Assembly: GCA_905250115.1 (NCBI GenBank)
Contig: CAJNOI010000196.1
Coordinates: 62,001-126,000, forward strand
Direction: 5' to 3'
Source of the DNA: Adineta steineri
Lineage: Eukaryota > Rotifera > Eurotatoria > Adinetida > Adinetidae
DNA length: 64,000 bases
Of this stretch, positions 37,822 to 48,829 are shown piece after piece. The translations under genes were made by a program, and so were the position numbers. Every line of letters starts with the position of its first letter. Positions within the stretch are counted from its first letter, which is position 1. A model generated the notes under the pieces. That model was not told where the DNA came from and did not search any database. It saw only the letters and a program-made list of their open reading frames with translations.

Positions 37822-39371
37822 ATGAACATAATTCGATTCTTTTCATTTTTAACCATCTTCGGTTTACTTTATTTTTCTACCACAGGTAATATAAAGATTA
37901 TATTTAATATAAGACTTATCAGTTTCTTCTCTAGCTGTCTATGGTAAAGAAGATACAATCGATGCTGATGTGGATATTGGTGAAGAAGAAGAAACTGTTT
38001 TACGTCCAGATGAAACAATAATGCCATCAAGTGATAGCCTCGTAAGAAATCGAAATAAAAATAAGTAAATTTCATATTAATCTTTTCATATTATTTTAGG
38101 ACGGAAAAGAAGATGAAGATCCAAATCGCATTCCATCTTCACCCGATTTCCGTACTATTTATGTTTTTTCTCAACCAGCTAACGCCAAGGGTATGTATAT
38201 CAAGAATAGAAAAGAGAATGAACGCTGTTCTGATTTAATGGGCCACATTTTAATTATGGCCAAAAGAGTTTTTCATTTGGTTAAGTCTAACAAAGCCCTT
38301 GAATGAATAAAGAGATGAAAATATATATATTGATATGATCAATTATATTACGATCAAGATTAGCTAGAGTAATGATACTTATATTCAGGTTTTTTTTATT
38401 CGAGGTCAGTTGGATTAAATTCAAATTTTTTTCAATAAAGTTGGGTACTAGTTGTACATATGGGCTAACCAAAAACATCAAGATTTTCATGATTAAAGTG
38501 ATTGCCCTACGAGGAGAGACCAATATAAAACTATTTCTTATCATTTCGCCCATATTTTACTGAATTTTCCTATGTTCTTCTAGAATTACTTGCTGGTAAA
38601 TTAACTCGTTTACTTGTTGGTGCACGTAATAATGGCACAGAAAATTTTATTGTTGAATCAATCGATGGTTCATTACGTTATCCACAAGATTTTACTTATT
38701 ATATACAAAATTTTACCGCATTACGACCAGAAAAAGTTGTTGAACCTGGTTTAGAATCGACATTTGAATATTTATTTATGCCAAGCGAAACTTTTAACGG
38801 ACGACCAATGGGTTTAGTTGTTTTGGCTAACTACCGAACATTTGTATGAGAAAAAAAATCGAAACTAATCATATTTATTTTACAGTTTAATTATTATTTT
38901 AGGAAGGAAAACGATTCCAAAATGTTGTTTTTAATCAAACAATTAATTTCATTGATGCTGATGAAGGATTTGATGGAGAAACGTAAATAAAAGAAAATAG
39001 TTTTATTTTAATTAAAATATTTATTTTCTTAGATTCTTCCTTTACATCTTTCTCGGTGCAATCTTAGTTCTTTTGAGCTTTTTAGCTTATCAATATTTAC
39101 TTTCAAATCGTGTTAAACGTGTTACTGGAAAATTAAGTTCACAAAATTTTGGTACTCAACAAGGTAAAGGTAATTATGATGTTGATTGGATTCCAAAACA
39201 TCACCTTGTTCAAAGTAAGTTAAAAATTTATTTTCTTTTAATTAATTGACCAACTAAAAAAAAACTATAAATTTAGATCGTTCACCAAAAAAAAGTCCAC
39301 GTAAATCTCGACCAAACGGTGTTAATGGCGTAAATGGTACTGGAGCCGCATCAAGCGAAAACGATGAATAA
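37822..39371 (+). CDS. SSR1: Translocon-associated protein subunit alpha (TRAP-alpha)
   Basis: ER membrane protein of the TRAP complex, which assists Sec61-dependent translocation of some signal sequences. ATG 37822-37824 begins a signal peptide (MNIIRFFSFLTIFGLLYFST). A Glu/Asp-rich lumenal segment follows (DADVDIGEEEET, KEDEDPNR), typical of the calcium-binding acidic stretch. The lumenal domain has NNGTENFIVESIDGSLRYPQ, YIQNFTAL, TFEYLFMPSE, GRPMGLVVLANY and VVFNQTINF; the two N-glycosylation sites NFT and NQT match the vertebrate protein. Then DGETFFLYIFLGAILVLLS starts the membrane span, and the cytosolic tail holds NYDVDWIPKHHL and KKSPRKSRP. TAA 39369-39371; AATAAA at 39383-39388. A larger intron (about 38190-38582) lies after the PANAK segment. 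Full-length and intact. Confidence 0.95.
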
Positions 39372-40021
39372 ATATCTATTGCAATAAAGAAAAAGAACAT
39401 TGTTTTGTTTTATTTTTGCGTGTTTTTTATTTCAATCAGAAGAAACAAGTAAAGAAAACTGTGTCATTATTATATCGTGTTTTTATTTTGAGAATATAGA
39501 ATGATTAGTTGACGGTGGATTTGTTTTTTTTTCTTGTTATTGTTGTTTGTTTCTTTGTTTTCCATTATAGTCGTTGATTTTTCATTTCTTCCAAACATCT
39601 AATAAAAGAACAGAAGTCTATTTTATAACAGTAATAGACATAAAACAGTGAAGAACTTTTTGGTTGATTTATTAACCCGATAATCAGTTTATCTTAATTA
39701 AGTATATCGAATATCATTCAAATGTATCATTGCATATAAAAATCGAAAACGTGACCATTATACGAATTCTATTTATTTAAATTAGAGCGATTGTTATTCG
39801 CAGTTAAATGGTTTTGTATGTTTTTCTATCGTTCGTTTTTTTAAAATTATCGATCGATAGACAAACAATTACATCAATAGAGTTACATATACAAACATAA
39901 GAAGGTGTATAAATGTTTCTTTTTTGATCAGTTTCAAAATGAAAATCAAACATTTTTTTTTCTTTTCAACTTGATAGTAACGATTTCATTTCGTCTCCTG
40001 CAAGGTTATTTAAGAATAACT
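39372..40021. other. Intergenic
   Basis: 3' region of SSR1 followed by the 5' region of the next plus-strand gene. No exon supported; AT-rich. Confidence 0.4.
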
Positions 40022-40942
40022 ATGATTCCTGTATTACGTTCGATCGATAATCTTCTCAATCGATTTGATGAATTATCTAAATCACATACAAATTTTCTAA
40101 CTGATTTTGATACAAATTTTCCTAATATAAAAAATCCTTTACGTGATGTTACTCGTTCCGAAGAAGAACAACAAAAAACTGCTGCAAATATTTTGTTAGT
40201 TATTGATGAAAATTATGACGAAAAATCATCACCGGAAACAATAGGAAGTTTTCATCAACGTATTATAAAAAATCGTTATCATCATCGGCCACCAAACTAT
40301 ATTTCCAATGAAAATTTATCATTTCAGTATGTTCCATCAAGATCATCTTCAGTCACTACAGATTCAACATTATTATCATCACGAGTTTCACAGATAACAA
40401 CAGCATCATCAAATGCGTCTCAATCAACAATTCGCCCGTCTAACCATGAATCCAAGATAAAATTAAATACAAAAACGAAGCCAAAGGTTATATTGCAAAA
40501 TTCAACTATTCCACGACGATTTGCATCTAGTAGTGTTACCAGATTTACTATGGAAACTGTTAATCGTCTATCAAAACCAAAGACATATCCTCAATTATTA
40601 GATGAAAAACCAGTCGTAGAACAAACGCATCGACGATCAAAACCTTATGAGAATATCAAGAAAAATACATTTGAAAGTCCAACAACGGAATCAATGTTAT
40701 CATCTGGTATTAAACGAACCAAAGCAATTTTTATTAAACCATCTTCGAAAAAACTCAAGATAGATAATAAAGTTCCAAAGAATGCTTCTATAAACAATTT
40801 TACATGTCCACTAGTCTTTCAAACTCCAATACCAACAGTAAATTTTAGTTTTCCAAGTGAACAAGAACATAAATTATCTCGTTTTGCTGTTTTTCCTAAA
40901 ACAATTCTTACAGGCAAAAGATTCAAATATTACTTTGATTAA
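40022..40942 (+). CDS. Unknown basic Ser/Thr-rich protein (single exon)
   Basis: Open frame of 306 codons from ATG 40022-40024 (MIPVLRSIDNLLNRFDELSK) to TAA 40940-40942. The frame stays open upstream but without an ATG, so I chose this start. The N-terminal 60 residues look helical (possible coiled coil), followed by a segment with NPLRDVTRSEEEQQKTAAN. The rest is disordered, basic and Ser/Thr-rich, with RRFASSSVTRFTMETVNRLS and KRTKAIFIKPSSKKLKID, which could be a nuclear-localisation cluster. The C-terminus is SRFAVFPKTIL then KRFKYYFD. No domain recognised; a nuclear or spindle-associated role is only a guess from composition. Absence of introns is unusual for this window. Confidence 0.65.
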   Translation: MIPVLRSIDNLLNRFDELSKSHTNFLTDFDTNFPNIKNPLRDVTRSEEEQQKTAANILLVIDENYDEKSSPETIGSFHQRIIKNRYHHRPPNYISNENLSFQYVPSRSSSVTTDSTLLSSRVSQITTASSNASQSTIRPSNHESKIKLNTKTKPKVILQNSTIPRRFASSSVTRFTMETVNRLSKPKTYPQLLDEKPVVEQTHRRSKPYENIKKNTFESPTTESMLSSGIKRTKAIFIKPSSKKLKIDNKVPKNASINNFTCPLVFQTPIPTVNFSFPSEQEHKLSRFAVFPKTILTGKRFKYYFD

Positions 40943-41180
40943 TTAACTACCCTTGAGGAATCTATTACGATTATTCAATTATGTTTACAGACATTTTTCT
41001 TTTTTTGATTTCGTTACTAACAACAATTCAGAATTAATTGGCACATGATTGTATTATTAAAACGATCTTTGAATATTTACTGACTGACTAAATATTTACT
41101 TTTATTAATTCAAATTAAATTGTTCTTTCGATAATAAAATATTTTTTTTTTGATTTTTGAAAAGTGAAATTTATTTCAAG
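40943..41180. other. Intergenic
   Basis: 3' region of the unknown Ser/Thr-rich gene; no further feature seen. Confidence 0.4.
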
Positions 41181-42232
41181 TGATGCGCATTCTTAATATG
41201 CAGACATACTTCATTTATGCTTTTATGTTTTTCTTTTCAAGTCTTCAACACAAAAAAAGAAAAGAAAAGAAACCAATGATATCACATCAAGGACATATCA
41301 GATAAAGTATGGAAAAGAATATTTTATATAACAAAAAATAAGAATAAGATACAAATACAAATAACTTTTCACAATTGAAGAAAAAGAATACATTTATCGA
41401 AATAATTTTTTAAAGAAATCATCTTTTTTTGTTATTTCCTGATGATTGAATATTATCATTTGATGTTGATATGTTCGAAATAAATTTTAATCAATTAGAA
41501 TCATGGAAGTTGATATTTTTGTCGAACATCATCTCTTGTTTGTTTGTTAGCTACAAGTGAATCACGTAATTGTGCTCTATTAGCTTCACGTTCTACATCA
41601 AGTTGTTCTTCCTCACGTGCTGCCTGTCCACGAACTAAGCGTTTACGAGCCTTAGCCCATGCTGGTTTACAAGAACAACAATAAATAAAACATATTATAG
41701 CAATAACACCAACAACTAAGAAAACAATCAATAAAATGAGATTTTGTGTATCAAAAAACATAGTATATAATAATCGATGTGTACTTTTTTGATAGTAAAA
41801 GTATAGAAAGTAGTTAATGATGTTGTGTTTTTTTCTGTTTCTCTTTTCTAGTGCTGGTGAGTCATCGTCTATTCGATAAATATTTACTGACTATAGAGTC
41901 ATCAGTTTTTATTTTTTATCTTGTAATAATGAATTACTAATAGCAAAATTTTTCTTTCGAAATTATTAATATATATAGATCGGGGTGAAGTTATTTTTAT
42001 CACCTAAGTTTGTGTTAAATATCTGGGATATTGTATGTTGATGTGAATACTACTTTGACTTTGTAGTAATAAGAATATTAACTGATAATGGAATAGATTA
42101 TCGAACTAAAATACACGTTGAATCAAGCGAGGATTCTACCGAACTAGTTTTTTTTATGCATAGCTGATGTCTTTATTTTCATTATTAGATAAATGCCCGC
42201 TTTATGTGTATAATCATTCTTGACATCTAGTC
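41181..42232. repeat. Tandem duplication, copy A
   Basis: Direct-repeat partner of about 43350-44493. Shared blocks lie 3' of the small gene (AAACCAATGATATCA, then TCAAGGACATAT), across the gene, and upstream (TACTTTGACTTTG, AGTAATAAGAA; GATGTCTTTATTTTCAT). Boundaries are approximate, judged by eye. Confidence 0.7.
41501..41761 (-). CDS. Small single-pass membrane protein, copy A
   Basis: 86 residues, ATG 41759-41761, no intron. A short N-terminus (MFFDTQ) precedes one membrane helix (NLILLIVFLVVGVIAII), a cysteine cluster CFIYCCSCK (possible palmitoylation), then a basic stretch (KARKRLVRGQ) and a charged helical tail (REEEQLDVEREANRAQLRD) ending TRDDVRQKYQLP. Probably a membrane-anchored adaptor with a cytosolic helix. 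Its sister at 43547-43804 is about two thirds identical by my count (58 of 85). I do not recognise the family. The C-terminal RDD-x-RQKYQL is the best-conserved part and may bind a partner. Confidence 0.7.
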   Translation of the reverse strand: MFFDTQNLILLIVFLVVGVIAIICFIYCCSCKPAWAKARKRLVRGQAAREEEQLDVEREANRAQLRDSLVANKQTRDDVRQKYQLP

Positions 42233-43349
42233 CTTCGGAGATAAAGTATAACAATATCGAAGAACAGTTTTATACAGTTGTAGTGCCATTGATCCTTCTA
42301 TGACATATACAGCTTTTATCGAATTCTTCTTGTGAAGCAGTTTTTGTATTGATGAAAATATTTGATGGTTGTCATTTTATGTTAGAATACAATATGGTTC
42401 TAACTATTTCAATGGCCTATTACATTCAAGTTAGAAATGAATTCGAATCTATGAAACATTGCACAATTATTATCGAAATTTCAAAAGAAGATCATCGAAC
42501 AATATATTTATGATATTTTAACAAACATAATTAGAGAACTGGGGTTATGATCATTAGAAAAGGGGTCCGATACTATGTCCTAGTTCATCTTTCAAATGAT
42601 GACAGCCCCAGATCTTTAGCAATCTTTGTTACAATATTGTGAACATTTTTTCCTATGATGTTGTTTTAAAATTCTGATAATAAATATAATTATGTATCAA
42701 CTAATCGTAACATCTATTAACTATTAACACTTTTATTTCTCATTGTTTACGCCATTAGACATTAAATACTATCTGTCTAGATCACAAAACGTCTTCTCAA
42801 ATTTCTTTTACATCATATAGATCAATTTTCCTACTCCATTTGAAAATTTAGTATTACCTTTTTTATGACTAACAAGATGAATGTGTTTTATGTATTATCA
42901 TTTCTGGTGATTCACTTTATTGCTTAGGTCAAAACTTCAATAGAATCAATATTTAATTATACAACAATATTCTATACCATGTTACAGCCCATACATTTCT
43001 GCATTTGAAATACCAAATTTTTTCTTTCCCAGTTTCTACTTAAGGTCTGAAATATGTCAAGCAAGGGATTGAAAGCATGTTATTAAACATCACTTTTTTT
43101 GGTGATTCAATGAATTAGAAATCATGTAGCTGGAATTACTCAAAATGACCCCAAATGGAGTAATTCGGATCAGTTCAGAATCCCTAACGGTATTTTGGCT
43201 TTTACTTTTTTTCACGGCAGACTTCTTTCAAAATTCTTCCGCCATTCTATAGAGAACACTTCTCTAGAACGTAAAATAAATAAGAACGAAAAAGAATAAA
43301 ATCAATTTTCAAATTTTTGATTCGATTTACCCCGAAGGATTTTACTTTA
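42233..43349. other. Spacer between the two duplication copies
   Basis: About 1.1 kb of AT-rich DNA with no supported gene. Not obviously repeated in the window. Confidence 0.4.
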
Positions 43350-43546
43350 TGTACACTTTTATGTGTTTTTTTTCAAATCTTCAAAAAGAAAAGAAACCAA
43401 TGATATCAGATCAAGGACATATAAGATTGAGTTTGAAAAAGAATATTTTATTCAATAAAAAGTAATAAGATACAAATACAAATAAATTTTAACAATTGAA
43501 AAGAAAGATTTATATGTTCGAAATAAATTTTAATCAATTAAAATTA

Positions 43547-43804
43547 TCAAAGTTGATATTTTTGTCGAATATCATCTCTTGTTTGTTTACCAGGTGCTAG
43601 TGAATCACGTATTTGAGCTCGACTGGCTTCACGTTCTTCAGAAATTTGTTCCTCATCACGTGCTAACTGTCGATAAACTATGCGTCGACGAAGATTAGAC
43701 CATCCTGATTTACAAGAACAACAATAAATGCAATATGTTATAGCGATGAAACCAATAACTAAGAAAACAATTAATAAAATAAGATTTAGCATATCAAAAA
43801 ACAT
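43547..43804 (-). CDS. Small single-pass membrane protein, copy B
   Basis: 85 residues from ATG 43802-43804. Same plan as copy A: MFFDML, membrane helix (NLILLIVFLVIGFIAIT), cysteine cluster CIYCCSCK, basic stretch (LRRRIVYRQ), charged helix (RDEEQISEEREASRAQIRD) and TRDDIRQKYQL end. Differences are mostly conservative (V/I, K/R, E/D), and the frame is intact. This suggests both copies are under selection. It lacks the final Pro of copy A. Confidence 0.7.
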   Translation of the reverse strand: MFFDMLNLILLIVFLVIGFIAITYCIYCCSCKSGWSNLRRRIVYRQLARDEEQISEEREASRAQIRDSLAPGKQTRDDIRQKYQL

Positions 43805-44064
43805 AATATATATATTATTCGGCGTGTATTTCGTTAATAGTAAAAGTATAGAAAAGTAGTTGATGATGCTGTATTTTTTTTGTTTCTATTTCTATTGTTG
43901 ATCAGTCATCGTCTATTGGACAAATATTTACTGAGTATTGAGTCATCAGTTTTTATTTGTGTGAAATGCGAATAGAAAATGAGTGTTCAAGTGTTAGGGG
44001 TAGAAATTTTAGACCCACCACGCAGCCTCCTCTCCACAGACGTGACAGACATCATTAATTAATC

Positions 44065-44102
44065 AATATTAACTACTCCTTAATAATTAATTAGTTAATA
44101 TT
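44065..44102. repeat. Perfect 11-bp inverted repeat
   Basis: AATATTAACTA (44065-44075) and TAGTTAATATT (44092-44102) with a 16-base loop, and further imperfect pairing outward. It lies in the copy-B-specific segment. Confidence 0.7.
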
Positions 44103-44493
44103 AATGAATGACTATTGATCAGTATCATAGATCACGGTAAACGCTAAGCAGGGATTCTGATAGATGAAAATTATAACTACTATAGGTCGTGTCAAAGGTA
44201 TTTTATCCTTTAAGTTTGTGTTAAGACTCCGGGGTACTGTATGTTGGTATGAATAGTACTTTGACTTTGCAGTAATAAGAAAAATGACTGATAATAAAAT
44301 AGATTACCGAACTAGAATACACATTGAATCACGCGAAGATTCCATCTGACTATCTTTCTTCATATTTATCATATTCCAGTGTTCGTAGTTTCGTGAACTA
44401 TTCTATATCTTGATCTAGTTTTTCTATACGCGGATGATGTCTTTATTTTCATGATTAAATAAGTGCCCGCTCTACCTGTGTTATCATTCTTGC

Positions 44494-45106
44494 CATTCTA
44501 TGTCATAGATGCATTTCCTAATACCAGGATAAGTTAATGGTAAGAACCATTTTAGTTTTATTAGTTTTTAACTTAAGAGAAACTGTTATATGATGCACAT
44601 AATATGAGAAGGTCCATGATTCGAACATATATTGAATTTCTACATAAAATAAGACTTCATTATAATAGAAAGAATTTTTTTCCTGTGAGAATAATAATTA
44701 CAGATTGTCAATATTTGTAATAAATTTAAAATCAATTATATTTTCTACACATGTTTGAATCAATATAGTGATTACATAAAGTCTATCAAGGTAAACTTTC
44801 TTCTCTGGAAAGTATCCGTAATTAATCAAACGACATGCATATCGTTTCATTCGATGATAAACTCAGTTGGAGACATTATTTTTCCAGACGAAATTTAGAA
44901 AATATTCTTAATCTCTGGATATTAATTATGATTTGTTAATATGGATAAAAAAGATTTCCTAGTTATCCGTTGAAAAAAGAAAATTGATCTTAATGATCAT
45001 TTTATTAAAATAAGAACAAACATCATATAAATTCTTACGAACAAAAAGAAAACTAATACATAAAAGAACAAAAAAAACAAAAATCTTATTGCACTAAAAC
45101 AACTAA
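44494..45106. other. Intergenic
   Basis: Between the end of copy B and the cadherin stop codon. AT-rich, no feature seen. Confidence 0.4.
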
Positions 45107-48100
45107 TTAAATCATATCATCGTCAAATGAACGACTCATTTTAATATAAGTTGATGATGTTGAACTTGATAATGATGAAGATTGATTTGTTTGTTGATGT
45201 GTTGACGATGATGACGAAGGAGAAGATATTATTGTCATCGCAGTAAATTGTGGTGAAGGTGACGATGAAAAAAATAATGTATCATTTAATGATGATGATG
45301 GTGTTATATTAATTTGTTTATTTAAAACTTGTTTTTGTTGTAAACATAAATAAATAATAATAAGGATAATAATTATTATTAAAAATATCAAACAAACAAT
45401 AATCATTTGTTCATTAAATATATGATTTCTACAATCTGGTTGGATCGAAAGTTTAAAATTTGTAAATATCGAAGATGAACTATTATCTTCAAGGTAAATA
45501 TCAAACGAATATTTTCTTATCAAAGATTTAACAATCAATGTTCCATTTGAAAAAAGTTTAAGATCAGTCGACGAAGGATTTCTGATTGAAAACGATACAT
45601 CATTATAAGATTCTAATTGTATACGAATATAATCATGATTTTGTATAACAAAACAATAGGGTGACGAAGTTTTTAATATGGGTTTATAACTAATAAGAAT
45701 TTCTATTGTAATCATATCGATATATAATGAATCATTAGCAATAATTCGAAAATGAAGTTTAGTTATTTGTTTTGAGTTAAATTTTATTTTTGTATATAAA
45801 CTTCCATTAGGATTTAATTCAAGAAAATTTTGAATATAATTTAAATCAAATGGATGAATATAATACATAATTGGGTAATTTTTATCTTTATCTTCTGCTT
45901 GAATATGAGTAAGAAATGTTCCACTAGGTTGATTATCTTGAATTTTTAATTGAGTAAAATTTTTTAAGAATTTAACAGGATTATCATTCAAATCATTGAG
46001 ATAAATGTATATTGGAATTAATGTTTGATGACCGATTAAATCTTGAGCTATAAGAGTAAAATAATAGAATGATTGATGTTCATAATCAAGACTTTTTTTA
46101 ATAATTAGTTGATTTTGTTTATTGATGTAAAAAAGATTTTCATCGTGTTGATTTGAAAATTTCAAATCGAATGTTATTTGATCATTTTCATCGAGATCGT
46201 ATGCTTGAATTGTATGAAGAAGAGAATTTTCTTTATTATTTTCATTGATAATAAATGTATAATTTATTGATGAATTAAAATATGGAAAACAATCATTTAT
46301 ATCCATTAGATGTAAATCAAATGTATTTATTAATGAATGAAGTGGTTTACCATGATCATAAATAATTATTGAAAATGTATGAGAAGATTTTTCTTCACGA
46401 TTAAAAAGTGTATTTGTTAAAAGAATTGAAGTATTATTATCGATATTTTGTAATTCAACAATTGAATTTGAAGATATTAATTCAATTGTTACACGTCCAT
46501 TTTCACCTGTATCACAATCGGAGACAGTTAGATAAAGAATTGGTGTATTAAGAGAGATATTTTCAAAAATATTGATAATTGTATTATTGATTAATGGTAT
46601 ATCAGGAGGTGAAAAAGTATATATTTCTGGTATACAATCATTCTCATCGATGACCTAGAATAATATTAATTTATTTGTTAATTAAATCTAATATCGATTG
46701 CTTCAATAGAGACAGCCCTAGTCCACTTTTAAAAGTATCACTATCGAGATCATAGCCGTCAGTCTCGATTCTAATATCAGCTCACTATCTGGAATCGTCC
46801 ATCGCTATTCGACGGAAGGGATCGGGAAATAGTATTAAGTTCTCTCTACTGTTATTGGATTTGTCTTCAAAGTCTGTGGGAACTGAGTCTCGTTCGAAAA
46901 TTAAAACTAAACAGGTGATGATAATTTCTGTAAATAAGTTCTTTTCTTTGTGTACAGTTGTATGAATACGAGATACTACTTTACTCTATAAGACATAAAT
47001 CATCGGCTGAGAAAATAATGACTTTAAATTCTTAGTGATCAAAATGACGCGTTTTATATCTCCCGAAATGATTTTTTATTCTCCATTCGTCAAGTCATAG
47101 TATTCAGATACTGGATTTAAACTGTGCTGTGAATATTTTCAATAAAAGTTTTTCCTATTTGATTATATTCATAACTTGTACATTCTACATATTTCTCAAA
47201 CAATCTTTTTCTTATCAATCGAAAGGCGTATATGGATAGATCGTTATAAAAATGCGAAATATATGCTAGTAAAGTTATAAATAAAAGAATTGTTAGGTTC
47301 TAATCATCACCCATGCATTGGAAGATTATAGACTGAAATCGGATTATGATTTTAAATAATAACGTATTGAGAAATTCATTGAATAATTTCTTTTTTTTTT
47401 TGGTAATAATCAAGAAAAGATTAAAGACTACAATACTAAACATGAATGTATAAATTCATTCATATTTTATTAACTACTTATTGGCAATGTCGCAATCGTA
47501 CGTACGTATAGCCGTACATAAAATCATTATTAAAGTACATTCTCATTGTTATATAATACATAAAAAAACCTTGTTGAATAGTTATTTCATATTAAAAGAA
47601 ATATAAGCAGTGGCGTAAATAGAGAGGGAGCGTGAGGCGTGGTATCCCCCCCCCCCCCCCCCCCCCAAAACTAATAGGAAAAAAGGAGTTTATGCCCACC
47701 CTGCTTCTAGAAAGTTCACTTTTTTTGACCATTGAAATAGAAAAACTAGGGTTACGTCCCCCTGCTCTGACACTTGACTTACGCCCCTGAATATAAGACA
47801 TACATATTCGTAATATCATACCTGTATAATTACGGTTGCATATGTTGGTATTGCATTTGGACCAAGATCTTTTGCTTGTATTTGTAATTCATAATTATTT
47901 CTTTTTTCATAATCTAATTGTTTTAAAAGTATAATTGAACCATTATTTGAATCTAAATAAAATATATGTTGAATTGTTTTATCAAGTAATGTCCATTTTG
48001 AAAAACTATATTCAATTTGTCCATTAAGACCTTCATCAGGATCAAATGCTTTCATTTGAATAAGTTCCGTATTAATTGCCGTTAATTCAGATACATTAAT

Positions 48101-48829
48101 TATAAATGGTAATCGTTGATTATATTGAAATTTAGCTGAATTATCATTAATATCAGTTATTTTAATTATAATTTTTGTACAACATGAACGTTTATGTTCA
48201 TTAATACCTTCATATGCACAAAAATTAAAATCATATTTATCGATTAATTCACGATCTAATTCTTTCATAATAATTATTGATGGTGTTAAATGATTATCAA
48301 GATAAAATTCTGTATAATTATTTGTTTGAAAATAATACGATTGAATATTATTTGGTGTTAAATCAGGATCATATGCTAATGGTAAAATAATTCGAGTATT
48401 TATCCGAATATTTTCACTTATATTTAAATGAAAAATTTCATTTGAAAAATAACAATAATTATCATTTTCATCGAAAATTATTATTGGTAACGATAATAAA
48501 TGTGTATATATGTCACTTATTGCATTTATTTCAAGTTTAATTAAACATTCATTTGAACATGAACATAAATTTAAATGACAAAGATTTTCACGATCAAGAA
48601 GACGTTTAATGGTTATTGTACCTTTAAGATTATCTAATAGGAAATATGTTTTTAATGATGTTTGAGTTAAAAATGTAAATTCCCAATTTGATAATGGTAA
48701 AACATCTAATAATTGTGTAATCGATGTACCAATAGGAGATGATTCACTACAATTAACAGTTGGTAAACGAATATATCGTGCTTGAATTATAGTTATATTG
48801 ACTATAAACCATAGCCATAAACGAGACAT
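45107..48829 (-). CDS. Protocadherin-like cell-adhesion protein
   Basis: Two coding exons, 48829-47822 (336 codons) and 46654-45107, joined in phase at IIQ|VIDEND, for 851 residues. ATG 48827-48829 starts a signal peptide (MSRLWLWFIVNITIIQA). Five calcium-binding linkers mark consecutive cadherin repeats: DENDNYC, DINDNSAKF, DENDCIPE, DINDCFPYF, DLNDNPVKF. Other repeat signatures are LDRELIDKYDFNF, AFDPDEGLNGQIEYSF and LDYEKRNNYELQIQAKD. The last ectodomain is degenerate. One membrane helix (MIIVCLIFLIIIIILIIIYL) and a Ser-rich tail of about 90 residues end SRSFDDDMI at TAA 45107-45109. No beta-catenin-type tail is visible. With about six repeats it is a short protocadherin. The 1,167-nt intron carries a MITE and a poly-C run. 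Confidence 0.85.
47608..47789. mobile_element. hAT-type MITE in the cadherin intron
   Basis: 182-bp element with terminal inverted repeats: left CAGTGGCGTAA (47608-47618), right end TTACGCCCCTG (47779-47789), whose reverse complement is CAGGGGCGTAA, 10 of 11 matching. It is flanked by a perfect 8-bp target-site duplication AATATAAG at 47600-47607 and 47790-47797. TIR sequence and 8-bp duplication are the hAT hallmark. It has no transposase, so it is non-autonomous. It includes a 21-base C run. Confidence 0.85.
47646..47666 (+). repeat. Poly-C run (21 C)
   Basis: Uninterrupted C homopolymer inside the MITE. Length is likely imprecise in the assembly. Confidence 0.95.

Larger units (their letters stand above)
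43350..44493. repeat. Tandem duplication, copy B
   Basis: Second copy of the 41181-42232 block, same orientation. It carries extra sequence of roughly 150-250 bp around 43970-44200 that copy A lacks, including an 11-bp inverted repeat. Boundaries are approximate. Confidence 0.7.

Noticed and set aside
46690..46930. Less AT-rich stretch in the cadherin intron, considered as a second mobile element
   Set aside because: No terminal repeats or target-site duplications visible.
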